Shown here piece by piece: positions 10,135 to 21,921 of a stretch of 64,000 nucleotides of DNA. Source of the stretch: Galerina marginata (taxonomy: Eukaryota > Basidiomycota > Agaricomycetes > Agaricales > Galerinaceae). The stretch covers positions 1,240,001-1,304,000 of the forward strand of contig JAECYW010000019.1 in NCBI GenBank assembly GCA_023014335.1, in the 5' to 3' direction. Each line of letters begins with the position of its first letter. The stretch's first letter is position 1. Made by a program: the position numbers and the translations under genes. Below the pieces are notes generated by a model, which saw only the letters and a program-made list of their open reading frames with translations, had not been told where the DNA came from and made no database searches.

Positions 10135-12783
10135 GCCCTCAATACCAGATGGTAACAGCTTGACCCCTGTTGGGAGATGGCACGACAAGCAGCAGCAACA
10201 GACATCTGACAAGGATAAGCCCACGTCTCGCTAAGGCACCCATTAATAGTTAAAACTCCACATAATCAGGCCTGAGGCGAACACTCACAAGCGTCTAGGA
10301 AGTCACCAGCACTTACGAAAGCAAGTCTCCCAAGTGAGCCAAATACTTTCAAACTTGTCTCACTGCCTTAAAAATTAAGCCCATATACACCTATTCTAGT
10401 TAATTCAATTGGGAAGGTAACGATGCCACGATGGTAACATACCGTCAAACATTTTGCTTGAAAGAGATTTTAGGGCTAACGGACTCTAATAGAGGCTCAG
10501 TTTCCGCAGTTTCCTCTGCATTTTGCGCCACTGTATCCCTGATTTTGGATCAGAATGCGCGATGACAGTGTCGGCGGCGTCGCTTATCGCCGATTTTCCT
10601 TGTGGCCTGACATATGTATTAACATCAATTGATCCTGCCACCTGTTGCTCAAGATTTTGCAATTAATGTTTCCAAACTCTGGGAGATTGCTAGGACGTCG
10701 GGAATGAAGAGTCTCAGATGGAACTACTACCGCCATAATGATTTTCGCATATCTATAACTACAATCTAAAATGTCAAGAAACCTGCATTGTAATTAGTTA
10801 TTTGTCCTCTACTTCTTACATGTGTCACACAGAGGACAAAGAAGTTAAAGGAAAGTAGAGGGACTTCCAGTTCTGGATTAAGTACTTTACATTTAGGTCA
10901 ATTCGTCCATGCTTTGACGCCATTTTTTGAATTTTCTAAAAATCTCAAAAATTCCGACAAATCGAGAAATAATTAAATCTAGTGTAACGATGCGACATAG
11001 GACTAGGACTGGACGAAATAACCGAAATGGTACAGTATTCTTATATCGGGGCTATATTTTATTGAAAGGATCGATCTAGTGGCATGAAAGGTGCGGAGGT
11101 CAGCCTGTTGGGTGATAGAATTTAGTCAGTGGTATTTGAAGCTTGGTGAAAGCTTTTGATAAGTTTCCAACCACATTCTCTGCACGTTCTGGGCCCACGA
11201 TGCCCACATATAGCAGGACATTGGGGAATTTATTGTATTCGACGTATCGGTATATTCAGACCCGTTTCTTTGACTTATCTTGGATTTATCGGCACTTCGA
11301 AGTTCGGAACTTTGAACGGATCACCGATCTGACAGTGATTGTGAAGATCTGATGTTCGGGTCATGTGATCGAGGTACAGTTAACGTTGACGCGTCGGACA
11401 CCTGATCGATTGATCCGTATCTTGGCTTCAACCTTCATTTTGCCACTCTGGCTTCACTGGGCTGGAATTGCTCCAAGCTCTCAAATCCCTCGATAGCATA
11501 AAGAAAACAATAATTGACGAGGGTTTCGATGACATTGAAGAGGAAGACACAAATCATCTTACTCCAGAAGGCATCGTGGAGCAGATCTATAGGTGCTCGC
11601 TGTGTTGGGTCGAAGCTGGAAGGACCTCACGTATGACCGGAGTAACGAAACTGCCGTCATCTACTCACTTCGTGCGGTCTTTTATTTTCTTCCGTATTAC
11701 CAGGAATGATTTGGCCAAGCTACATAGATATCATGTTCACCCGGCGTTCTGAGGCTAAAACCCACTTAGCAGGATCGCGTCTCGACAACTGCTTCTCTCG
11801 AAAAAACGAACTATGAACGTCAACTCCAGGGGGTTGCACCTCTTCGAGCTGGTGAGGGAATATCAATCTGTAGGCTTTGATACCGAAATGCCAGGCCGCA
11901 GACCAGTTGGATTGGGACTCAACTTGGAACAGAACCTACGAGTCACATCCCATCTCATGGCGCAGACTTGTAAGATAGCGAGGATACCTCTGCTCTGGGC
12001 CTGTCCTACTTTCTACTTCGGAACGACCACCTTTACGGATTGCCATATCAAACACGACGATTATCGACTTTTCCACATATACCTCTCCACAAGTCGGTTG
12101 ATATCACTCACTTAGCGCCACTATTTGAAAAGGAGGTGCTTAATGGTGGCGTTTTCAAAGCGGACCTCGTTCTAGAATAAGATGAAGCTCTATGAAGGCT
12201 TGGTCGCTCGCAGATCTTATTTAAGATTCGGATGGATCAAGGATTGCCCTGACAAAGTTAATCAGTCTCACAACATGTGTGTGCTCTATGTTTCTCAGTT
12301 ATCGATCATAAAACTAACAAGCAGAAAAACAGCAAATCGAAATCGCCGCGGGACACCACCGATTCTACCTTGAATGGACTCTCAGTATGCGAGGAAAATT
12401 ACGACCCTTCACCAATGGCGCGGGATGGAAATTTGTCTCGATCTCTGAGTCCGGATAATGGAGTCCGGATAGTGAACAACGTGTTTTCTCTGACGGTCCC
12501 ATCTGCAGATCTTTCTAGATCTCTGGGCGTTATTTCTGCCCAAAGTAAGTATATTCCTCTTTATGGATTGCTACAGATTCTCCGATTCGACGTCGCCCAC
12601 TTCCAAGCTCAATTGAGCTTCCCCGCATTCCTGTACACATACGTCGATCGTCGATGTCGATAATGTTGTCATTCGATACGTGATTGACTACGATAATCGT
12701 ACATCCAAGAAGATCTCGGCGTATCCAACTAAATCGGAAACAGAGAGCTTCGTTTCTTCTCCCTTGACACTCAGGCTGACATA

Positions 12784-12816
12784 CGATCTATCTATCCATC
12801 GATTGATAGTAGATCG
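12784..12816. repeat. Imperfect inverted repeat
   Basis: CGATCTATCTATC and GATAGTAGATCG form an imperfect stem of about 12 bp around an 8-base loop, within GATC- and CGAT-rich DNA. No associated gene is recognised. Confidence 0.35.
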
Positions 12817-15800
12817 ATACGATATCGCGTGCAACCGAACGGAATGGCCCTCCCTCAAAAAACTGAAGGCATGGTTGTCCATCCTTCTCTTCCTTCCACC
12901 ACAACACGTTGCAAGCATTTTCACCCCCACGATGTAGGGCCCTGCAGCCGCGCCAATTTTTTTTCGTCGGGCGGGATACAGTTGGCCCGTTGTCTTCGAA
13001 AGTGGATGTAGACGCCGTGGCGTCGAGTGTGTTCTGCGCATGTATTTTCGCCTGCTTCATGTTGGAGTTTGTGATAAAGGTCGAGGAACTTCTACATGAG
13101 GCTGCCCATCTATCGCCACGTCCTCTCTCCCAGCTTTGCGGTTGGCCGTCCCATTTTTCTCAGATTCATATAACTCTAAAACCTAAAGTTTTCATTGGTC
13201 TACCAGAGGTCTCCGAGACCTTCCAACTTGCGCATCTTGTGCTCCGACTCCGACTCCGATTCCGAGATATCATGAAGCCCAGCCCTCCGAGTAAAGTGGA
13301 CTTGTCTGTGTCGAGCAGTTCATCAGCTAATGGCATTAGATGTAGAGAGGCCGCGACCATGGTAAGGATCGCGTTGTGGTCACGACAATAGCTCAACGCA
13401 CATTTCACCAATAACGCTCCCGGACATCCAATCTTAGCCAAGTAGTCTCGACCACGTCGACCTCTTGACCAACAAATCGACCATCATTATCTCTGGTTGG
13501 CATGGCCTATTGCTCCTTAGCTTGATTACTGGCGATTGGCCTCTTACACGAGGCGTAGACCGGGAAGCCATTCCGTTGTTGTCATCCTTGATCCTTGTTC
13601 CTTCACGAGCATTGGTGGTGATAGCGATATGGTCTCTAAATGGGATCACCGGGGCGTTATCAACTGCTGTCGACATATATTTGCCTTCAGCCGGAGAATG
13701 GTCTCGATTATTTCGAACTTTGGGGACTGTTTATAGAGCCACTTATCTGTGATCAAGCTTCTTCCTTCTTCTACCATGGGCCAGGCTTGCCTTTTGAGGA
13801 CGAAGGGGAGAAGCGATGGGCTCTTCTCTTGCCTTTCTGTGATTATGGTTCCATCAAGGCCTCAGCCATCACGATTCACACAAAGGCATCTCGGGTGGCG
13901 ATCCTTCGGAAAGACGTCCACCGAATAATTGGGTGCGCGAATGTTCGTCTCTTAGCTTGTCGAAACTCGGTGACATGGAAGTGGCGAACCGACCAACTAT
14001 AAATGTCATGAACCGTCAACAATTGCCTTTTTGGCTCACTTCTGAAACTTGCCGACCAACGGCTGGTGCCTGCGTTTTGCGTCTTGCCTCCAGGCGCCTT
14101 TATGTTTATGCAAGTTGGGCAGGCGAGCTTTCCCCGCATCTTGAGCTTGGCTTCGTCCTGTGTGCGTTTCCTTTAGGAAGTTCGGACATAAGCTTCCAGC
14201 GGCTATGTATGGTCTGATCAATCCCTCTTGCTCATATGCTATCTATCTGCATTTGTTCAGAATGGCAAGCCTGGATGCCTGGCGATTACTACCCCTCCTG
14301 GTCACCCTGAGGCTGGAATTGGGCGTTAGATTTCGTTCAGCGGGCGTGCCTACATGCAGTTCAAGGGATATTCCCCCTGTGACATCATGGCCTTTCATCT
14401 AGTTCGCTTCACGTGTTCCATAATATCTCGCCAGTCGGCTCAAATCATTCATCTGATCTTTCGCGGGACTGGTCAGGACGCGAATCGGTTCGCCTTCCTT
14501 TTATATCCTCAGCGGCTTATCGATGGGCGTCGATGGGCAATTACAGCAGTCCTCTGTGGGAATCAATTAACCAAGGAAGCAAGTGACCTCCAGTTCTTAT
14601 CGATATGAAAAGTGGACATTGCAACATTTTAGCGACAATGTGGCTATGTTATCTATGCGAGGAGTTTTCTGCAGCTTCTAGTATTCTTTGAGACGTTCGA
14701 AACGGGTTCTATTCAACACGGCTTGCTGGTCAGCGTTGACTTTCACCCAGGACCTGATGGATGGCTGAATGACGTGCTAGCCACCTCCTGGACGTTGTTG
14801 CTGACCGCGATATTGTTGGGCCTTCTTTTACGTCTATCTCTGCTTTCAGCAACGTTCGTGCGCTGATATTTCTCTTTATATAACTATGTCTTGTACTTGC
14901 CTGCAGGCACCTGCGTTGGCCGACTCGTCGCAAATGAAAAGTTACTCGGAGAATCGAGAAGCGCTCGTTATCAGACTCTTGTGGATATATTCATCATTCA
15001 ATGCCAAGGCCTACTTACTGCCACTCTGCTATGTTTTCAAAAGTCTATGCTATGCACTTTCTCGTTGGAGGTTTATGGTTATGCTATTTTCTATTGCTGT
15101 CGTCGTCGGATCTCACAACTAATGCCCGTTCGATGATAACCACGATAACAATAGTTTCCATCTCGCTATACTTAAGTACTGTTCTGCTTGCACTCTGCGG
15201 AATCAGGAAGCATGGATGATATCATGCACGGTTCGTGGTGTCGACTGGAGGGAGCGTGTCCTGTCGTCCTGTCGTCGAATGACAGGTCTAATCATACCTC
15301 TGGTATTGCCAGGGAATTTCGTTATAGATAAGGAATGAGGAACTTTCCAGCTTTTTTCTGAGCGTTTTACATGGAAGAAGGAAGGCTGGATTAGTTGGAC
15401 AACTGGTTCGAAACCGTCTCCGAGTCATATTTTTGATTGGGAATAATGAATGTTGCGTAAACGCCGTCGAGGTGTAGCCTGTGAGTACATCGTTATAATA
15501 ATCCAAGCGAGGGTCTTGTCTCTCTTTACATGTACGCGTCGTATTGTTCGAGATTGTTCGAAAGTACATTTAACGGGTCTGATGGAAGGAATGCCGATGG
15601 AGGTTTCTTTGTGTCCCTGGTCATGGCAGATGGATGGTGGGGTGCAGGTTGCGGCGCAACCGCGACAACCACGCATCCTGACTAACTCTAGCCATGTAAA
15701 GTCCATTGTAATTGTATTACGACGCTTAGCTACAAATGTATACCACCCTAGCTAGTCCTCACAGCCTCCTAATGAATGATAGCCGACTTGGCGTTCGTCG

Positions 15801-16739
15801 GGTTGTACATAGTTCTGGTTCACTTCTTCTCCCTGCGTCGCGAGCCACGGGCCGCCCAAACCGTAGAGGCAAGTAGATTTACCCACATCTATTAATTTCG
15901 CCCAATCGCTCGAGCCCTTTGGTGATGAGATGCAATTAAATGAGACCGTTATCAGCGCGAATGCACGTTGTCAGCATGCTCAGCGAACACGACAAGCGCT
16001 ATTGGCCTTGTACGGTAACGCAGACCGGCCTCGAGGCAGGCAATCATACATTGCTACGCCCGACCCAGGAGAGGGCTCTGAGGCGTTCTGGTGGGAGATC
16101 TAAGCGACGAGAGGGGGTTGTGGGTCGCGTGATGGAGATGCAACTCCTTCCAGACTTTGCTGAGTTCAGATTCGGAGGTATTGAGTGCGTGTGTTTTTCG
16201 AATTTGCACATACAGGCACATGAAGGTAGGGTTATGGGCAAAATTCCTGATTAAGGAAGAATGGGAACTGGGTGTACTGGATGTACATATGGGACAGACT
16301 GGACGGTGGTAGGAGGATTGCGGTTCTGCGAAGGGATTGCGTGATGGAGGACTGTGGGGTGATTTTCATCCCGTTCTCTGCAGAAGACTCTGATAGGTTT
16401 ACATGTTCATGAAATGAAAGGCTTAATAGTGTTAAAATGGAATGAAAATCTGGGGAGCTATTAATGCAGGACATGAGGAGATTGGCTCTCACACCGGGGG
16501 TCAGAGAAGAGGGCAACGGAAGAAGGTCGGCGGGAAACGAACCGGTTCGAGTGAGAGGCAGGACATGATTGCAGTTTAATCGGTATTCGGGTCGAGATAT
16601 CGAGTCAGATGTGCGTCTCCGCAAGACAAAGAGAAGGAAGAAGAGACAGGGAACTAGGACCGAATCTTGGTGCTCTGTGGAATTTCAAAATATATGGGTA
16701 TTTGCAACGTGCATCAAGGCGAAAAAGCCGATTTGGTTC

Positions 16740-16836
16740 AGACTGTCACCGCTTCTGCCTAAAACCCATCATCGTCCCTTTCTCTCTCTTTCCTTGATCC
16801 CCTTCTCATTTCTCTCTCGCGTCCCTCTGCTGCTAA
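16740..16836 (+). promoter_or_regulatory. CT-rich leader of the GATA gene
   Basis: A strongly pyrimidine-rich tract (runs of TCTCTC, CCCTT, TTTCTC) directly precedes the chosen ATG at 16837. Such tracts just upstream of start codons are typical of core promoters or 5' UTRs of well-expressed filamentous-fungal genes. No TATA box was seen here. Confidence 0.45.
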
Positions 16837-19800
16837 ATGCCCTCTATCCTCAATCTCAAGTTCAAAGTTGGTCGCCTTTGCGCCATCTTTTTTATCTCGT
16901 TCACTCATTGCCTTTTTTTCCTTTTTTTTCCGCCTCTTCTTTGTCCCGGTTTAGGGAAACAAGTCTTTTGTCGCGTTCAGCAACCTCAATGATACAGAGT
17001 CTCTAACCAAAACCTGGAAGGTACTTGCTTTTGTCTACTGTTGTCTTATCTCCGTCGTTGACCTCTTTGTCCAGGTCTGTACCAAGGTCGCCAGCTACCT
17101 CGAACAAGGCCAAAGACTGGAGAACTTGAGTTGGAGGTTATGGCATCTCCAGAACCTCATGGTCGACACCGACAATGCACGATCCAAACGTGAATTCAAG
17201 AAGCTCAGCAAGTGCATGGGAGACAAGCTCGACAAGGAGAAAGGCCGGTATGTTGTTAAGCGCCCTCCGTAACCCTTGACCCTAGTAACCCTTCATCTCT
17301 CAAAGGAGCATCGAGGAGCTCGAAGCCCCCGACTTTAAACGCAATCACTCCACCGACATGATTAGACAGCGAGCTGTCGAAAAAGAGCGCAACCGCGAGG
17401 CCAGCCAGAATGCTCAGCCCGGGACCATCAAACGCATGCAATTCACCTTCAGCGTCGACCAACCTTCACAACCAGCCTCTGCCACCCTCGTCAAGAAGCC
17501 CGACACGAAGCCCTCCGCCGAGTTTACCAAGCGAACTCGTGCCCGAGCCCAAGTGGACCGCGAGGACGCCGTCATGGCCGACACCGAACCAGAGGACTCG
17601 ACAGACACCGCCGCCACTGCTTCCTCTGCTTCGTCGCAGTCCCTCCACTTTCCCGGTCTCTTTGATAACGATTTCGGCCCCTCTGCATTGCTTTTCGCTA
17701 CCCCCACTTTAACGAACCGCATGAATTACGGCGAAGGGTTCAACCCCTCCGGAAATAACGACCAGTTCAGCATCTCGCGCCCCACCATCGAGCTTCCTCT
17801 CGATGATCTCTTATTTAGTGACGACACCTCCAACGACAGTGCCTCCCATTCCGACTGGTCCTCAGCTATCGCCGACGCCGCGGCCAGTGCCATCAACGCT
17901 GGCATCTCTGCCGAAAATTCCGAAGCTTCTGACAACTCCTCAAACCAGGACGTGGTCATGGCTTCCTCCAGCGGCCAGTCCGCTGCTGCTTCCTCTTCTG
18001 CAACTCCTGCCATCGCCGTACTCAACTCCCGCACTTTTTCGGTTGCTTCCTCTTCTTCTTCCTCGGCCTCCGTCACTTCTTCCGCACACGCTGGCGACGA
18101 AGACTCTGGAAGCACTCTTATTAGCGACGACGAGGACATCGACCAGCTTTCCCCGGCCCCCAGCACCGCCAAGAAGACCTCCATCTTCAAAAACATTCCT
18201 CCCCTCTCTCAGGCAGTCAAAGACATTTTGCCTGAGACTGTTGCACCTTCTCGAGTCAGTTCCATTTACGGCACTCGCTCCAACACCCCAACCGGCCGCC
18301 CAACTCTGACTCTTCGAACACAAACCGTCGCAACCCGTTCCTCGGGTCCGTCTGCGACTGCGACGAGCCTGAACCCTGCTGTGCTCCGCGGCACTGTGGG
18401 CTCTGGGTTGGGAAATTCCGCTCCTGGCGGGGTCAAAGCCGAATGTTCCAACTGCGGCGCGACCCACACCCCGCTCTGGAGGCGCGGCTTGAACGACGAA
18501 TTGAACTGCAACGCCTGCGGTTTGTACTGCAAATTGGTTCGTATTTTAATCTTTTTATCTGTATGATTCATTTCGAGCTTATGTACGTCAACCTTAATTT
18601 CGCACAGCACAAACGACCTCGCCCCAAGAGCATGCGCAATTCGCATGGCGAGAGCCGCACGCAAGCTGCGCCCCGCCAGGAAGCTGTGGACGTCATGGGT
18701 ATGTTTACTTGATTTTCGCTTAAGTTTCTCCGCCTTATTGAAAAAAAGTTCGACCCTCAGTGGCAGCGCAGTGCTACAACTGCCACACCACAGCTACTCC
18801 TCTGTGGAGGAAGGATGACGAGGGCAAGACCGTTTGCAATGCGTATGTGCTCCACCGTATTTGATTCTAATTCGATTTGTTATTAATTAAATTACGACCT
18901 TTTAGCTGTGGTCTATATTACAAGCTCCACGGCTCCGCCCGCCCCATTTCGATGAAGTCCGATGTCATTCGCAAGCGGTCCAGGCATGACGCCCGTCGTC
19001 CTGGCACTGGCCCGGAGGACACACCCTCCGCCAGCCCTGGTGTTAGTCGCCGCACTTCTCCTGTCCCTGAAGCCTCGCCCACTCTCGCTCCTGACTCGAC
19101 AACCCAGATGACTTACGACTTCACCGAAGAGACCGAGTTCCGTAACAATAATTCATCGTCGGAGCTCATGGGGGCCCTTGGTGCCACCGCCGACAACGCA
19201 CAGGCGCCTCTGTTCAACCCCTTCCAGCTTGCGTACCCTGGCCCATACCACCCGGATTATTTGATGCAGCTGTATAACATGAACACCGACGCCCTCCCGT
19301 TCTCCACGGTGGAGTCTACCGAGATCGACCTCGGTCTCAGCCCGCGTTCCACCAAGAGGCGAAGGATGAGCACCGACTCCGCATCTGAGCCCCCATCCTC
19401 TGCCGTCTCCTTCAGTTCGTACAGCGGAGAGAGCTTCAGCTCTTCCTCATCGTCGGCTTCTCACTCCAAGCGCGCGTCGATGGAGTTCCCATTCAGCACC
19501 TACAACAGCAACGGCACCATCAATTCTGGCCCTGCTCTCCGTGGGTCCGGCAACACGTTCTGGCATCCGCCCATGATGCCCCAGGGCAACACGGACAACG
19601 AGCCTGCGCTGTTCCACCCCTCAAACGGTAGTGGTAGCGGGTCGACGAGCACCAGCTCGAGCAGCTCGAGCAATGCTAGCAATGCTGCCAATGAGGACTC
19701 GCCCATGGATTACTTGCACCCGCCCATGGCTCTCCAGGACGAGGAGAGCCTGTTCTCGACCTACTTGCATCCGCCGATGGCCCTTCCTGAGGAGCCGAGC

Positions 19801-19887
19801 AAGGGCGGTGTAGGCCAGGAGAGCGGAGGGAATGGAGGTGTCAATAACATGCATTCGCAGATGTTTGTGGACTCATACTTCCAGTGA
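16837..19887 (+). CDS. GATA-type transcription factor with AreA-like N-terminus and two zinc fingers
   Basis: Seven exons (about 16837-16866, 16955-17020, 17075-17247, 17306-18536, 18608-18698, 18761-18842, 18906-19887) sum to 884 codons in one frame. The N-terminus holds the fungal AreA-type motif (SLTKTWKVCTKVASYLEQG, then RLENLSWRLWHLQNL). A long Ser/Ala/acidic region follows. Finger 1 is CSNCGATHTPLWRRG plus CNACGLYCKLHKRPRP, split by an intron. Finger 2, about 50 residues on, is CYNCHTTATPLWRKD plus CNACGLYYKLHGSARP, with a basic tail (KSDVIRKRSRHD). Both are Cx2C-x17/18-Cx2C GATA fingers with all cysteines present. The C-terminus is Ser-rich with repeated HPPMAL segments. Two-finger fungal GATA factors include siderophore repressors (Urbs1/SreA), but the Cys-rich linker typical of those is missing here, while the N-terminal motif belongs to AreA-like nitrogen regulators. 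The regulon is therefore uncertain. Confidence 0.88.
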
Positions 19888-20830
19888 TCGTCGTCAGCTG
19901 CCATCCTTCGTCGTCGTTATCGCCTTTTTCCCGTCGTCCTCTGCCTCCGCCAGCTGGGCTGTCTAGGGCTTCGCTTCTTCCTTGGATCTCCTCTTTCCAT
20001 TATTGGTCTCCCACAGCATATTCGTGGACTTTCGTCATGGACTTATTACATTGCATGGTTCCTGTTCTTCGTTGCATAACTTTTTTCAACATCGCTCCGT
20101 CCAATCTCGCCTCCCATTCTTTCGCCCTGCCACGAACCGCGTCACGACAATCACTCGCAAATGTTAAATGTCCATCGTCATCACTGTTCTCGTGCCTTTG
20201 CTTTCCCTTTCATGCGGGCTTTTTAACTTAGATGTTATTCCTTAAAAACTCATCGTCAACGCTATATTTTTTTCAACCATTGCATTGCTTTCAAGCCTTC
20301 CCTCGTCCTCTTTCATTTCCTCCCACAACCAGCATTGTCTCGTCCCCCGCACGTCATCTCCCCGTTTCCAATCATGGTTTCATCGGCTCGTTTACGACTA
20401 TCGACTACGTAACTCTCGTCCTCGCTTTACTGTCGAAATTTCCCCTGCTTTGTGCCATTTTTTGCAGCTTACCCGTCGTCGATTATCCATCAATTCGTCG
20501 ACTGGCCCACCACCTCTTTCCTGCACCGTTCCGCCTCATCTAGGATTCGGTATTTCTTGCATCCGCGAACAACGACTCGCCCTCCAGCCTCCAACACAAC
20601 AACAGACCACACTAACATTCAACTGATTGGTCGACTTCTCGTTTTTTCCTTCTCATTTTGGTTGTCTTGTCGTTTTCTTCCCATCCGTCTCTCTCTCTTA
20701 TCCTCCTCGACATACAGAATTCCTTTTCTATCATTACAACATCTCCTTACCTCTATAGCACATACATCATATACCTCCTTTCCTCTCATTCTCCCTCTCT
20801 CTTATCACTGTATATCGAGCCTCCCTGCCG
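19888..20830. other. Pyrimidine-rich tract downstream of the GATA gene
   Basis: About 0.95 kb in which the plus strand is dominated by T and C. It is open in several plus frames (19884-20231, 20232-20543, 20452-20895) only because of its skewed composition. Best read as a long 3' UTR or noncoding spacer. The encoded peptides are low-complexity and match no family I know. Confidence 0.45.
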
Positions 20831-21170
20831 CGAAGGGCTTGCGCGTTTCCAAGTCCCAAAAGAGAAGAAACCAAGACGAAATGATTATCTATTAACTTCT
20901 ATCAGTCGGGTGTACATTACGCTTAGTCGTGTTATAGTTATTTACATATCAATCGATGTAGTGTGCTCGAATTGCCACAATATACCAGAATGAACCACAA
21001 GAAAACTTACACGCAAATATTTTTGGATCGCATTCCAGTTATTTTTTGTCGTCCAAGCGTCTGGGTGTTTGCTAGGGGTTTGGGTGCTGTGGCTGGTTGC
21101 CTCCTATCCTACGACGGATGATTTTTTCAGCCCGGTAACGACGTGTGAGCTTTGGGTGACCAGGAAACCA

Positions 21171-21273
21171 AGGGGGACCCAGCGGCAAAATCCGTGAATC
21201 CCACTACCCTCCGAAACCTTGCCATCAAAACTTGTGGGGTCTGTACATGCGTTCGGGGTCCATTTCCATATCA
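21171..21273 (+). repeat. Left arm of a 103 bp inverted repeat
   Basis: This segment reappears in reverse complement at 21819-21921 with only a few mismatches (for example GGCAAAATCC against GGCAAAGTCC, and ATTTCC against ATATCC). The arms are separated by about 545 bp. No transposase frame lies between them. It could be a non-autonomous element or a local inverted duplication. Confidence 0.8.
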
Positions 21274-21818
21274 GGCAAGAGCTTTTCGTGATGTATTTCC
21301 GTGGTGACACTCGCGGGGAGACTGCTTCCTCTCTATTGCTCTGTCGAGGCTTGTACACTATATCTTCAATATTAAATCACTATCTATCTCCATATGCTAG
21401 TCCTCCAAAGAAGCCGCGACTTGAAAGTTGATGCAGTACTCGGAACTCAAGTTCGAATTTTTGTCCAGTTTCCCTGGTGGTCGTGCGCTGGGCCTCGAAT
21501 AAAGGGAGTTGATGACATTCAGATTCTTGGAGAAAATGTCATTTTTGTATTAATCTTCTAATTCCAAACCACTCAGAATTATGAGATTGCCTCCGAGGCT
21601 CCGACACATTTCTTGCCAGATTCAAGTCTTCGAGGACAACAAAGTAGACAGAATTCTCAATCTATAGGTACTTAACCATTCGGCAAATATTTAAAACACA
21701 GCCAGTGAGTCCAATGCCATGTACAGTAAAGACTTTTATTACAATCCTCGTAAAGCAGTTGCACGTTGGTTGTAAGCGAAGGACGATAAGATTAGATATG
21801 CTGACCAATTTTACTTGA

Positions 21819-21921
21819 TATGGATATGGACCCCGAACGCATGTACAGACCCCACAAGTTTTGATGGCAAGGTTTCGGAGGGTAGTGGGATTCACGGACT
21901 TTGCCCCTGGGTCCCCCTTGC
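21819..21921 (-). repeat. Right arm of the 103 bp inverted repeat
   Basis: Reverse-complement partner of 21171-21273; the shared core includes ACCCCACAAGTTTTGATGGC. Flanking DNA beyond the arms is not clearly related, so I cannot define target-site duplications. Confidence 0.8.

Larger units (their letters stand above)
8868..16836. other. 8 kb region without a recognised gene
   Basis: Many short frames on both strands, none with a motif I can name. A frame of 177 codons on the minus strand (9477-10010) is the longest, and three plus-strand frames overlap it, which argues against a simple coding explanation. Between 11100 and 15200 several plus-strand frames are moderately hydrophobic (13465-13752, 14160-14402, 15001-15219), but I cannot join them into a convincing protein. 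It may be gene-poor spacer, a decayed gene, or hold an unrecognised multi-exon gene. The last 1.5 kb lies upstream of the GATA gene and presumably includes its promoter. Confidence 0.4.

Noticed and set aside
11143..15219. Possible decayed membrane-protein gene from several hydrophobic plus-strand frames
   Set aside because: I could not link the frames by plausible introns or match them to any family, so no gene is claimed.
17414..18467. Long ORFs in other frames and on the minus strand over the GATA gene
   Set aside because: Shadows of the Ser/Ala-rich coding region; the GATA fingers and introns fix the real frame.
20232..20895. Long plus-strand ORFs of 100-147 codons
   Set aside because: They reflect the pyrimidine-rich composition, are low-complexity and lack motifs or codon bias.
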